Positions 1 to 9,600 of a stretch of 64,000 bases of DNA are shown piece after piece; the stretch's first letter is position 1, and every line of letters starts with the position of its first letter. The notes under the pieces are model-generated. The model was not told the DNA's origin and did not search any database. It worked only from the letters and a program-made list of their open reading frames with translations. The translations under genes and the position numbers were made by a program. This DNA is from Rhodanobacter sp. C01 (GTDB lineage: Bacteria > Pseudomonadota > Gammaproteobacteria > Xanthomonadales > Rhodanobacteraceae). Where the stretch lies: NCBI RefSeq assembly GCF_002001045.1, contig NZ_MUNR01000012.1, forward strand, positions 1 to 64,000, read 5' to 3'.

Positions 1-339
1 ATCGGGTTCTGGCCGGCGCTCGGGGTCGGGCTGGGGGTCAGCTTCATCGCCGGGATCTTCTACGTGGTCGCGTGGGAAGCAGTGCAGGCGATGACGCACA
101 TGGATTTCGCCACCTCCTATGCGAACGCGATCATCGCCAGCGAGAAGGCGAAGGGCGCGAGCGCCGAGGCGCTGGCGAAGCTGACCGCCGACATGGAGGC
201 CTTCAAGGTCCAGTACGCGAACCCGATGTACCGCCTGCCGATGACCTTCGCGGAAATCTTCCCGGTCGGCGTGCTGGTGTCGCTGGTCTCGGCGGGACTG
301 CTGCGTAACAGCCGGTTTTTGCCCGCGCGGCGGGGCTGA
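1..339 (+). CDS. DUF4199-like membrane protein, C-terminal part
   Basis: The frame is open from the first base, so this is the last 112 residues of a gene that starts outside the window. Two hydrophobic segments are visible, one at the very start (rich in G/V/F/I, ending FYVVAW) and one near the end (FPVGVLVSLVSAGLL). Between them lies a charged, probably helical stretch of about 45 residues (SEKAKGASAEALAKL...). This two-helix ending with a soluble loop is typical of DUF4199 inner-membrane proteins, whose function is unknown. It converges with the PLP enzyme that follows. The family call is by eye from a partial sequence. Confidence 0.6.
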   Translation: MGFWPALGVGLGVSFIAGIFYVVAWEAVQAMTHMDFATSYANAIIASEKAKGASAEALAKLTADMEAFKVQYANPMYRLPMTFAEIFPVGVLVSLVSAGLLRNSRFLPARRG

Positions 340-402
340 AGGTTTCGAAGGCTGCACCGGGGCTCTACCGGCCCGACGCTGCCTTCCCTGCCGCGACGCG
401 CG

Positions 403-1608
403 TCAATAGCTCTTGCCACGTGCCGACACCGGCCAGACCACCTCGACCTTGCCGTTGCGCACGCCGACGTACCAGTCGTGCAGGTTGCAGGTCGGGTCGC
501 AATGTCCGGGAACGAGCTTCAGCTTTTCGTTGATGCGCAGCACGCCGTGCTTGTCCTCGATCACGCCGTGTTCGTCCGAGGCGTTGATGTATGCCACATC
601 GTCGCGACCGTGGATGACGGGCAGGCCGCTGTCGAGCGACTGCACCTTTAGGCCCGCGTCGCAGACCGCCTGGCCGGGTATCGCGCGGCTCATCACCGAA
701 GTAAGGATGAACAGCGCATTCTCCCATTCGCCATGGTCGATGCGCTGGCCGTCCTTGTCCCGGATGCGCCCGTAGTCGGCATCCATGAAGGCGTAGCTTC
801 CGCATTGCAATTCGTTGTAGATGCCCGAGTTCGACTCGAAGTAATAGGAGCCGGTGCCACCACCCGAGACGAGTTCGGGTGGAAGCCCAGCTGCTTGCAG
901 ACCTTCGACGATGGGCTTCACCAGGGCGATGGCGGTGTCGAGCTTGGCCTTGCGGTCCGCGTAGTTTTCCAGATGTTGCATGGCGCCCTGATAGGCCTGG
1001 ATGCCGGCGAATTTCAGGGCCGGTGCGTCGTCGATGGCCTTGGCAATCGCCACCGCTTCGCCGGTCGTGGCCACGCCGCAGCGGCCCGCGCCGCAGTCGA
1101 TCTCGACGAGGCACTCGATGGTTGTGCCATGTTTTTGTGCGGTGGCCGAAAGCTCGGCCACGTTCGCCATGTCATCGACGCAGACGGTGATCCGCGAGCC
1201 GTAGCGCGGCAGGCGGGCGAGTCGGTCGATCTTGCCTGGGTCGCGCACCTGGTTCGACACGAGGATGTCGCTGATGCCGCCACGCGCAAAGGCCTCGGCT
1301 TCGGAAACCTTCTGGCAGCAGACACCGACCGCAGCGCCGAGGCGTTCCTGCAGCTTCTGCACATCGACCGACTTGTGCATCTTGCCGTGGCTGCGAAGGC
1401 GCATGCCGTGCGCTTTCGCGTAGTTGCCCATCTTGATGATGTTGCGCTCCAGCGCATCGAGGTCGAGGATCAGGCAGGGCGTCTGGATATCCGCCTCGTC
1501 CATGCCCGGCAGGGCGGGGATGTCATAGCCGATTTCGCAGTCGGCGAAATCCTTCGTTGCGTTCACAGGAATCTCCGCAGTTCTCAAGTGGCTTGTCGGA
1601 ATCGTCAT
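403..1608 (-). CDS. D-threonine / 3-hydroxy-D-aspartate aldolase-type PLP enzyme (DSD1 family)
   Basis: Fold-type III PLP enzyme of about 401 residues (alanine-racemase-like barrel plus C-terminal beta domain). The PLP lysine is in the HGKMHKS motif (about residue 76). Near the C-terminus PGHCDPT (H369, D371) supplies the divalent-metal ligands. The family pattern is His-x-Asp in D-threonine and D-3-hydroxyaspartate aldolases, while D-serine dehydratases have His-x-Cys, so an aldolase splitting a D-beta-hydroxy amino acid into glycine and an aldehyde is favoured. The frame is open further upstream to 1770, but that extension is low-complexity; the ATG at 1608 gives the usual length. A start nearer MDEADIQTP is also possible. 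It stands alone, divergent from the esterase gene. Confidence 0.85.
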   Translation of the reverse strand: MTIPTSHLRTAEIPVNATKDFADCEIGYDIPALPGMDEADIQTPCLILDLDALERNIIKMGNYAKAHGMRLRSHGKMHKSVDVQKLQERLGAAVGVCCQKVSEAEAFARGGISDILVSNQVRDPGKIDRLARLPRYGSRITVCVDDMANVAELSATAQKHGTTIECLVEIDCGAGRCGVATTGEAVAIAKAIDDAPALKFAGIQAYQGAMQHLENYADRKAKLDTAIALVKPIVEGLQAAGLPPELVSGGGTGSYYFESNSGIYNELQCGSYAFMDADYGRIRDKDGQRIDHGEWENALFILTSVMSRAIPGQAVCDAGLKVQSLDSGLPVIHGRDDVAYINASDEHGVIEDKHGVLRINEKLKLVPGHCDPTCNLHDWYVGVRNGKVEVVWPVSARGKSY

Positions 1609-1800
1609 GGCTTCGGCGATGATGACATTGACCCGCTTGCCGGGGGGGCTGTCGTCGTCCCGTGCAGCAGGCTTGCCCGAAGAAATCCATGGAAGCGGCT
1701 GCGACGGGCCCGACGGGACGTGCAGCATCGGGAAGATGGGCGGACCTGATTCCCTGCCTTGACCGCACAACTTTGACGAGCGCCAAAACGGAGGAGCGTC

Positions 1801-2766
1801 ATGAAGTTCTGGACCATTGCACTATGCCTGCTGGCTGCATGCGGAAGCACGCATGCTACGACGGCGGTTTGGCAGCCCTCGGCCGGGCATAAGCAAATAC
1901 CTTTATGGCCACACACGCCACCGGATGCCACGTCTATGCCGGGGGCGGAGTACGCCTTGAGCAATCCGAAATCGCTGATCGGTGGCAAGCCCGTGGTGAC
2001 GGTGGACAATGTGTCGCAGCCAACGATGACGATCTATGCCCCGACGGGGAAGAACACCGGGGCTGCGGTCGTTGTGTTTCCGGGCGGCGGCTTCCATTTT
2101 TTGGCAATGGATCTTGAGGGTACTGACGTCTGCGACTGGCTTACGTCGAAGGGCATCACCTGTGTGTTGTTGAAGTATCGCGTCCCGAGTGTGCCTTATG
2201 TCTGGCAGTGCGATTGCCGTCCGCACAATTACCAGATATCGGTACCTTCGTTGCAGGACGCCGAGAGAGCGATGAGGCTGGTGCGACATCACGCGGCAGA
2301 ATGGCAGATCGATCCGCACAAGGTTGGCGTGCTCGGGTTTTCAGCGGGTGGTTATCTGGTGGCGGAGATCAGCACGAACTTCAAGCGGCGCCTCTATGCA
2401 CCCATTGACGCCGCTGACAAGGAAAGTGCCCGCCCGGATTTCGCGATGCCCATCTATCCAGGGCATCTTGCGATGGATGATGGCAAGTTGAATCCCAATG
2501 TCCCGGTCTCTCGCGACACGCCACCTACGTTTCTGGTGCAGGCAGAAGACGACAACGTGGACGGCGTCCAGCAATCCCTGGTTTATTTCGCAGCGCTGAA
2601 GAAGGCCGGCGTGCCGACGGAAATGCACCTGTATGCACACGGCGGCCATGCGTTCGGGCTGAGACCAACGTCGAATCCGATCACGCACTGGCCAGCCCTG
2701 GCCGAGACATGGATGAGTACGATTGGGATGATTCCCGCTGCGAATCCAAGGGGCGGAGGCAATTGA
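1801..2766 (+). CDS. alpha/beta hydrolase, BD-FAE/acetyl-esterase type, predicted lipoprotein
   Basis: A 321-residue esterase. The N-terminus (MKFWTIALCLLAAC) ends in a lipobox LAAC, so the protein is probably exported and lipid-anchored at Cys14. The oxyanion-hole motif FPGGGF, the nucleophile elbow GFSAGG, the acid in AEDDNVD and the histidine in HGGHAFGL make a complete Ser-Asp-His triad, in the order typical of carbohydrate/xylan acetyl esterases of the BD-FAE group. The start is supported by a strong ribosome-binding site (GGAGGAG) 5 bases upstream. The substrate cannot be read from sequence. A perfect hairpin follows and separates it from the convergent lysR-type gene. Confidence 0.88.
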   Translation: MKFWTIALCLLAACGSTHATTAVWQPSAGHKQIPLWPHTPPDATSMPGAEYALSNPKSLIGGKPVVTVDNVSQPTMTIYAPTGKNTGAAVVVFPGGGFHFLAMDLEGTDVCDWLTSKGITCVLLKYRVPSVPYVWQCDCRPHNYQISVPSLQDAERAMRLVRHHAAEWQIDPHKVGVLGFSAGGYLVAEISTNFKRRLYAPIDAADKESARPDFAMPIYPGHLAMDDGKLNPNVPVSRDTPPTFLVQAEDDNVDGVQQSLVYFAALKKAGVPTEMHLYAHGGHAFGLRPTSNPITHWPALAETWMSTIGMIPAANPRGGGN

Positions 2767-2826
2767 ATGCCCTGGCTTGCCTCGGTTCCGCTTGGCCGCT
2801 GCCTTCACCCGGCCGGTTTCTTCTTC

Positions 2827-2851
2827 AGAGCCCATGGCTGCCATGGGCTCT
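2827..2851. terminator. hairpin between convergent genes
   Basis: Perfect 11-bp stem (AGAGCCCATGG / CCATGGGCTCT) with a 3-base loop, placed between the 3' ends of the convergent esterase and LysR genes. No T-run follows on either strand, so this is a structural transcription or mRNA end rather than a textbook intrinsic terminator. Confidence 0.5.
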
Positions 2852-2880
2852 CGACGGTGGTGATACCCGATCAAAATTGT

Positions 2881-3759
2881 CTAGGCTTTGGCGAACCCCT
2901 TGAATGCGGCACCCAAGGCGCGCAACGCGTTGCGCGAGCGAGCATCGTTCAGTACGGAATACAGCACGACTTCCTGGGTCGGCAGAACGGGCAGCGCCAA
3001 CGCCTTGCCTATGTCGACGGTCCCGGGTGGCGCGCTGCGGCGAGCCATGACGGCGATGGCAATACCGGCTGCCGCGGCGGCACCCACGACGGCCGCACCC
3101 TTGCCGACGAATACTTCGGTCCAGGCGATGCCGGCCTGGTTGAGTGCGTGTACGGCGTCCGATCGTATGCTGCAGGTCTCGCCCTGGGTGGATAACGGTA
3201 GAGGCTGGCCCGTGCGCGGCTGCCAGTCCGCGGCGGCGATCCAGGCGAACCTCTCGCTGAACAACTTCTCGCCGTTTCGTTGCCGGCTTACCGGCTGCAG
3301 CACCAGGGCTGCATCCAGTTTGCCTTCCTCATAGGCCTGTACCACGTCGCGCGAGCCGGCCACACGCAGTTCGATCAGCAAGTGCGGATCATGTTCGTTC
3401 ATGTGGCGCAGCAGGGCAGGCAGCTCACTGCCGACGATCTGGTGGCTAATGCCGATCACCAGCCGACGCTGCTCCATGCTGAACGAGGCAACGGCGCGGT
3501 CATGGGCTCCCATCAGCTCGCGTGCCGAAGCGAGAAAAGCGGCGCCCTCGGCGGATAGGCGCACCTGTCGTGGCGTGCGCTCCAGCAGGCGTCGGCCGAG
3601 TTGGGTCTCCAGCCGACGCAGTTTCAGGCTGATCGCTGATTGGGTGCTGTCCAGTGCTTCCGCGGCACGGGTGAAGCTTTGCAGATCGGCGGTCAACACA
3701 AACGCTTTCACGGCATCGAGATCGAGTGCTTTCATTGAATTAGCCATGTCAATTTGCAA
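2881..3759 (-). CDS. LysR-family transcriptional regulator
   Basis: A 292-residue LysR protein. The winged helix-turn-helix occupies about residues 10-70 (LDAVKAFVLTADLQSFTRAA, then STQSAISLKLRRLE, then LGRRLLER). It is followed by the periplasmic-binding-protein-like effector domain beginning LVIGISHQIVG. Alternative starts at 3747 (MANSMK) or 3735 (MKALDLD) would remove only a short lead. It is divergent from the lipocalin-like gene across an 84-bp gap, the classic LysR/target arrangement, so it probably controls that gene and itself. A 12-bp palindrome lies in the gap. The effector is unknown. Confidence 0.92.
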   Translation of the reverse strand: MQIDMANSMKALDLDAVKAFVLTADLQSFTRAAEALDSTQSAISLKLRRLETQLGRRLLERTPRQVRLSAEGAAFLASARELMGAHDRAVASFSMEQRRLVIGISHQIVGSELPALLRHMNEHDPHLLIELRVAGSRDVVQAYEEGKLDAALVLQPVSRQRNGEKLFSERFAWIAAADWQPRTGQPLPLSTQGETCSIRSDAVHALNQAGIAWTEVFVGKGAAVVGAAAAAGIAIAVMARRSAPPGTVDIGKALALPVLPTQEVVLYSVLNDARSRNALRALGAAFKGFAKA

Positions 3760-3768
3760 TGACTGAAA

Positions 3769-3780
3769 TATCTTAAGATA
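3769..3780. promoter_or_regulatory. palindrome in the LysR/lipocalin divergent region
   Basis: TATCTTAAGATA is a perfect 12-bp palindrome 10 bases upstream of the LysR start and 64 bases upstream of the preferred start of the divergent gene. Position and symmetry suit a LysR-type operator. The spacing is T-N10-A rather than the canonical T-N11-A, so the assignment is tentative. Confidence 0.35.
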
Positions 3781-3843
3781 CGATGTATCAATAGATGATA
3801 GCGAACTATGCTGCGCCCATCACAAGAGTGCAGGGCAATTTTC

Positions 3844-4410
3844 ATGGGCCGTTTTCCGTATGTTTTTTTACTCAGCGTACTGACCTTGTTGCACGGTTCG
3901 CCTTGTGCACTGGCGACCAGCTCGGCATACGAGCTGGCCGTTCGGCGTGCCGACGCGGCGGCGGATGCCACCTCGAGCGAGGTTCCCGCATCGCTGGTCG
4001 GCGCCTGGACGCTGGTGCGGGTCGACAACGTCTATCCGGACGGCCATCGCGTGGCGCTGTATGGCCCGCATCCGGAGGGCCTATGGATTATCGATGCCCA
4101 TGGGCGCTACATGATGCAGATGGTCCGTGCGACGCGCACGGGCTTTGCCGCCAACGACAAATCCAAGGGCACGGCCGAGGAGTATCGAGCCGCGGCGCTG
4201 GACAGCAATGCGCACTATGGCCAGATACGGGCGGACGACACCACCCTGCATACACATATCGAGCACGCCTCGTTTCCCAACTGGGATGGCAAAAGCGGCG
4301 GGTCCGCTTACACGCTAAAAGATGACGAGCTGACATACACGGTGGCCAAGCCATCCAGCGGCGCGGCTGAGGGCGCTCACGGCGAAGTGGAATGGCGCCG
4401 CCTGCCATGA
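3844..4410 (+). CDS. secreted lipocalin-like domain protein
   Basis: About 188 residues with a clear signal peptide (MGRFPYVFLLSVLTLLHGSPCALA). The mature part starts its barrel with LVGAWTLVRVDNVYPDG, resembling the Lipocalin_5-type domain; GLWIIDAHGRYMMQM and ELTYTVAKPSSG continue the beta-rich pattern. The frame is open to 3808, but the ATG at 3844 puts the signal peptide at the N-terminus. It is followed within 50 bases by the secreted methyltransferase-like gene, suggesting an operon under the divergent LysR regulator. The ligand is unknown. Confidence 0.7.
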   Translation: MGRFPYVFLLSVLTLLHGSPCALATSSAYELAVRRADAAADATSSEVPASLVGAWTLVRVDNVYPDGHRVALYGPHPEGLWIIDAHGRYMMQMVRATRTGFAANDKSKGTAEEYRAAALDSNAHYGQIRADDTTLHTHIEHASFPNWDGKSGGSAYTLKDDELTYTVAKPSSGAAEGAHGEVEWRRLP

Positions 4411-4457
4411 AGCCGCAAGGCAATTCTCACCCATCAACTTTCGGAGTGCCCGACATC

Positions 4458-5234
4458 ATGAAAAAACACCTGCTCGGTTTTGTCCTGTTCGGCGCGATGG
4501 CCCTGGCGCATGCGGGCACCATGCCTCCAGTCTATGTGTCCACCGCCGTGGCAGACAGCGCCCGGCCGGCCGCGGATACGCAGCGCGATGCCACGCGCAA
4601 ACCCGCCGAGTTGGTTGCCTTTGCCGGCATCAAGCCTGGCGACAGGGTGGCCGATGTCATGCCGGGCAGCGGCTATTTCACGCGCATCTTCAGCAAGGTG
4701 GTCGGGGCGCAAGGTCATGTCTACGCCATCGTGCCGGAGAGCATCGCGAAAGCCAGACCCCAGGCACTGGATCCCATCAAGGCGATAGCTGCCGATGCGG
4801 CGTATCGCAATACGACTCTGGAGGTGCAACCGTATGACCGTCTCGGCGCGCCTTCGTCGCTCGACGTGGTATGGACGTCGCAGAACTACCACGATGTCTA
4901 CGGAGCGGTCAGCGTGTTCGCCGTCAGCGGCATCAGCGGGCCTGACGAAGCGGCCAAGCTCGACGCCGCGGCCTTCGAGGCCTTGAAGCCCGGCGGCGTT
5001 TACATGGTCGTGGATCATGCGGCCAAACCGGGTTCGGGCGGACAGGACGCCCATACGCTGCACCGGATCGATCCCGCCACGGTCATCGCGCAGGTACAGG
5101 CGGCTGGCTTTGTGCTGGAGGCGCGCAGCGATCTGCTGAGCAATCCGCAGGATGCCCATGACAAAGTCATCTTCGCGCCGGAGATCAAGGGGCGCACGGA
5201 CAAGTTTGTCCTCAAATTCCGCAAGCCTGGCTGA
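4458..5234 (+). CDS. exported methyltransferase-like protein (COG4798 type)
   Basis: About 258 residues. Starting at ATG 4458 gives a signal peptide (MKKHLLGFVLFGAMALAHAG). The rest is a Rossmann methyltransferase fold: AGIKPGDRVADVMPGSGYFTRIFS is motif I (SAM-binding loop with GSG), AQGHVYAIVPES is the acidic-strand region, and EALKPGGVYMVVDHA is the post-motif with the usual PGG. SAM is cytoplasmic, so a signal peptide on this fold is odd. It may be a repurposed small-molecule binder or a periplasmic enzyme of unknown reaction. A 249-bp gap without a recognisable gene follows before the efflux genes. Confidence 0.75.
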   Translation: MKKHLLGFVLFGAMALAHAGTMPPVYVSTAVADSARPAADTQRDATRKPAELVAFAGIKPGDRVADVMPGSGYFTRIFSKVVGAQGHVYAIVPESIAKARPQALDPIKAIAADAAYRNTTLEVQPYDRLGAPSSLDVVWTSQNYHDVYGAVSVFAVSGISGPDEAAKLDAAAFEALKPGGVYMVVDHAAKPGSGGQDAHTLHRIDPATVIAQVQAAGFVLEARSDLLSNPQDAHDKVIFAPEIKGRTDKFVLKFRKPG

Positions 5235-5483
5235 TTCGCATCGGTCGTTCGAAGGCAGCACATGCCTACGGACTCGGAGCATGCGGATGCGCCGCTGGAA
5301 AGATCTTTCCCGAGCGGCGGGGACTGATCGGCGTCGGTAGTCAGCACGAGTCGTGCACTGGCGATCCCGATCACTCCGGCATTTCTGGCAGCCGATGATC
5401 TGCGACTCCTGGCCATCGCCTGATCCGGATACAGGCCGACCGCTCATCCCGATAGCGATCCACAAGTTCGAAAGAGTGTCGAC

Positions 5484-6611
5484 ATGATTGTGCCGTGGAA
5501 GAAGCTATGGATCCTTGCCCTGGTTCTGGGCGTGTTCGCCGCAGCGATGTACTTCACGCGTGAACATCAAGCGCCAGATGAGGCCGGCCACACGGCGGTA
5601 GAGACTGCTGTTCCGGTGACGAGCGCATTGGCGACGCGCGGTGATATCGACCTGTCGCTGAACGTGGTGGCCCGTACGGAAGCGTGGTCGACCGTGACCA
5701 TGCAGGCACGCAGCTCGGGACAGCTCGAATCGCTGGGTTTCGCGCCTGGCACCAAGGTGAAGAAGGGCGGGCTGCTGGCGCAGCTCGATCCGCTGCCGTT
5801 CAAGGCGCAACTCGATCAGGCGCGTGGCAATGCCGACAGTGCCCGCGCGCAATGGGACAAGGCGCAGGCTGACCTGAAGCGTTATAGCCAGGTGCTGGCC
5901 AAGGGCTACATATCGCGCGCCAGTTTCGACACGTACCAGACCAACGTGGAAGTGGCACGCGCCAACCTGCAGACCAGCGAGGCCGCGCAGGAGATTGCAC
6001 AACTCCAGCTGGGCTATACGCGCATCACCGCCCCCTTCGATGGCGTCACCGGATTGCCTCTCGTCTGGCCCGGTGCGCAGGTGACGGCCAACAGCACCGA
6101 CATCGTGGTGCTCAACCAGATCGAACCGATCCGCATCAGTTTCAGCATCCCCGAGGCCAGTTTGGCCGCCGTGCGCGACGCGCAGTCGCGCGGCCCGGTG
6201 GCCGTGCAGGCCAGACTGCCCGGTGATAACCGCGCGCTGTTGCACGGCACGCTGGAATTCGTCGACAACACGGTCGACGTCAACACCAGCACGATCGTGC
6301 TCAAGGGCCGCTTCGAGAACACCGACGGCAGGCTTACACCGGGCCAATTCATGCAGGTGAGCCTGCCGACTGTGCATCTGCTGAGTGTCGTGAGCATGCC
6401 GGCCCAGGCGCTGCAAAGTTCGGACAAGGGCAACTTCGTATTCGTGATTGGTGCCGACGGCAAGGCGCATCAGCGTTTCGTCGGCATCGGACCGACGACT
6501 TCCGGCCGGATCGTGATCGAGCACGGGCTGGAGGCTGGCGAGCGGGTGGTGACGGACGGCCAGCTGTTGCTGAGTGACGGCAGTGCGGTGCGCATGGCTG
6601 CCAGCACATGA
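5484..6611 (+). CDS. RND efflux periplasmic adaptor (membrane fusion protein)
   Basis: A 375-residue adaptor. An N-terminal membrane anchor/signal (residues 5-25, KLWILALVLGVFAAAMYF) is followed by the lipoyl half-motifs (VTMQARSSGQLESLGFAPGTKVKKGGLLAQLD). A helical hairpin comes next (about 110-170), then the second lipoyl half (LQLGYTRITAPFDGVTG), the beta-barrel and the membrane-proximal domain ending AGERVVTDGQLLLSDGSAVRM. It resembles MdtA/MexA-type proteins and links the permease encoded next to an outer-membrane channel. The two genes are adjacent, with the permease start 11 bases after this stop. Confidence 0.93.
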   Translation: MIVPWKKLWILALVLGVFAAAMYFTREHQAPDEAGHTAVETAVPVTSALATRGDIDLSLNVVARTEAWSTVTMQARSSGQLESLGFAPGTKVKKGGLLAQLDPLPFKAQLDQARGNADSARAQWDKAQADLKRYSQVLAKGYISRASFDTYQTNVEVARANLQTSEAAQEIAQLQLGYTRITAPFDGVTGLPLVWPGAQVTANSTDIVVLNQIEPIRISFSIPEASLAAVRDAQSRGPVAVQARLPGDNRALLHGTLEFVDNTVDVNTSTIVLKGRFENTDGRLTPGQFMQVSLPTVHLLSVVSMPAQALQSSDKGNFVFVIGADGKAHQRFVGIGPTTSGRIVIEHGLEAGERVVTDGQLLLSDGSAVRMAAST

Positions 6612-6621
6612 GCCCGCAGCG

Positions 6622-9600
6622 ATGAATCTGCCCGCGCTGTGCATTCGCCGGCCGGTCATGACGACGCTGTTGATGCTGGCGTTGCTGGTATTCGGTATCT
6701 CGGCGTATCCGAAGCTGGCGGTGAACGAGCTGCCGAATGTCGACTATCCCACCATTCGCGTCTTCGCCAGTCTGCCAGGCGCCTCACCGGAAGTGATGGC
6801 CTCGGCGGTGGCGGCGCCACTGGAGGCGCAGCTGTCCACCATCCCCGGCGTCGATGCGATGAATTCGTCGAGCTCGCCGGGTGGGACCAGCATCGTTTTG
6901 AGTTTTGCGCTGGGCCGCAATATCGACGCGGCGGCGCAGGACGTGCAATCGGCCATTACCGCCGCGCAACGCCAGTTGCCCCCTGACATGCCCACGCCGC
7001 CGATCCTGCGCAAGGTCAACCCGGCAGACGCACCGGTGCTGCTGCTGGCGATGACGGCACCCACGTTGCCGGTATCGCAGTTGGACGAGTACGCGGAAAC
7101 GCAACTCGCCCAGCGCCTGTCCACGATCGACGGTGTGGCTCAGGTGTATGCCTATGGCGCGGCCAAATATGCCGTGCGAATCAGCATCGACCCGGACCGG
7201 TTGGCGGTTGCCGGCATCGGCATCGATCAGGTGCAGAAGGCGGTCGCAGATGCCAACGTCAATCAGGCGACCGGCACGCTGTACGGCCCCAGTCAGCAAT
7301 TCCAGGTGCGCAACCAGGGCCAACTGCTGCGCGCGGCTCCCTACAACGACATCGTTCTGGCATGGCGCAATGGTGCGCCCGTGCGGCTTGGCGATGTCGG
7401 GTCGGCCTATGACAGCGTGCAGAACGACCAGCTCGCCAGCTGGTACAAACACGACCGCTCGGTATTGCTGGCGATCCAGCGTCAGCCTGGTGCAAACACG
7501 GTGGCACTGATCGAGCGCATCAAGGCGGTTCTTCCCGGCTTCATCGCGGGCCTGCCGCCCTCGGTGAAGCTCAACGTGCTGTACGACCGCTCGCAGTCGA
7601 TCCGTGCCTCGGTCGCGGACGTGCAGTTCACCCTGCTGACGGCCGGCGTGCTGGTGGTGCTGGTGGTGTATCTGTTCCTTGGCAATCTTTCCGCCACGCT
7701 GATTCCGGCAGTGGCACTGCCGCTTTCGGTGGTGGGCACATTCGGTGCGATGTATCTGCTGGACTACAGTCTGGACAACCTGTCGTTGCTGGCGCTCACG
7801 CTGGCGGTTGGCTTCGTGGTGGATGATGCGATCGTGATGCTGGAAAACATCATGCGTCACGTGGAAGCCGGACTCGATCCCCTCGAGGCCTCGCTCAAGG
7901 GCGCAGGCGAAATCGGCTTCACTATTCTCTCCATGACGCTGTCGCTGATCGCGGTGTTTATCCCGGTGATCTTCATGGGCGGCATCGTCGGGCGTCTGTT
8001 CCACGAATTCGTGGTGACTCTCAGTGTGGCGATTCTTATCTCCGGATTTGTCTCGATCACGCTGACCCCGATGCTGTGCAGCCGTTTCGTCAAGCGGCCC
8101 GGGCACGACCGAAAGAGTTGGCTGATTGCCGCCTTCAACCGCGGTTTCGAGGCCACCCAGCGCGGCTATAAGCGCAGCCTGCGCTGGTGCATGGCTCATT
8201 CAAGGGTAGTGCTGGGCGTGTTCGCGCTCAGTCTGCTCGCGACGGCCTTCCTGTTTTCCACCGTGCCCAGGGACTTCATTCCCGCGGGCGACAGCGGCCG
8301 CTTGCAAGTCATTACCGAAGGTCCGCAAGACGTTTCCTACGGTGGCATGGTGGCGCGGCAGCAACAGCTGGCGGAGATCGTCGCGCAGGATCCCAATATC
8401 GAGGCGTGGATGTCTTCCATCGAAGCAGGAGGATCGACCATCAACGACGGCGAGATGCTGCTTAAACTGAAACCCGAGAATCAGCGCAGCTTGCGTGTAG
8501 ACCAGATCGCGCAGGAGCTGCGAAAGAAGTTTGCCAACGTGATCGGCATGCGCGCCTACGTGCAGAATCCGCCGCTGATCCAGATCGGTGGCCTCCGCTC
8601 CAAGGCCCAGTACCAGTTCACCTTGCAGTCGGTGGATCCGAATGCGCTATACGACTGGTCCGGCAAGGTAACTCAAGCTTTTGCGGCGCTGCCAGGCTTC
8701 CAGGATGTGACCAATGACCTCAGCCTCAACAGCCCGTCCATTATCGTCGAGGTGGATCGCAGCAAACTGGGCCCGCTGGGCCTGAGCATGGCCCAGGTGC
8801 AAACGGCGCTGGGCGCATCGTTCAGCCAGAACCAGCTTTCCACCATCTATGGCACGGCAACCCAGTACTGGGTGGTGATGGAAGTCCAGCGCAACCTGCA
8901 AACCGATCCGACGGTGCTATCGAAGCTCTACGTCACCTCCAGCACCGGCAAGTTGATCCCGCTGGATACCGTGGCCAGCTTCGTGCGCAAGCCGCAGGTG
9001 ATGACCGTGAATCACCGAGGTCAATTGCCTGCGGTGACTGTTTCATTCGGGCTCGCGCCCGGCGTCAGCCTGGGTGAGGCACTGGCGAGCATTCACGACG
9101 CGCTGGCACGAATCAACATGCCGGCAAGCATCAGCGCCAATCTTCAGGGTACCGCGCAAGCCTTTCAAACCTCGATGCAAGGGATCGGCATGTTGCTGTT
9201 GCTGGCCGTTTTCGCGATCTATCTGGTTCTGGGCATCTTGTACGAAAGTTTCATCCATCCACTGACCATCCTCTCCGGACTTCCTGCGGCGGCGGTCGGG
9301 GCTTTGCTCACCCTGCAGATATGCCATTACCCGCTGGATCTGTTCGGCTTCGTCGGCATCGTGATGTTGATCGGCATCGTGAAAAAGAACGCAATCATGA
9401 TGATCGACTTCGCCCTCTCAAGGCAGCGCGATGATGGCATGCCGCCGACCGCGGCGATTTTCGAGGCCTGTGGCGTGCGGTTCCGGCCGATCATGATGAC
9501 TACCATGGCCGCGCTGGCTGGTGCGCTTCCAATCGCCCTGGGTGTGGGTGCCGGCTCGGAGGTGCGTCGTCCGCTTGGCGTGGCTGTGGTCGGAGGATTG

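Noticed and set aside
5235-5483. Possible relic gene between the methyltransferase-like gene and the efflux adaptor
   Set aside because: Neither strand gives a recognisable segment; the open frames are shadows of neighbouring high-GC sequence.
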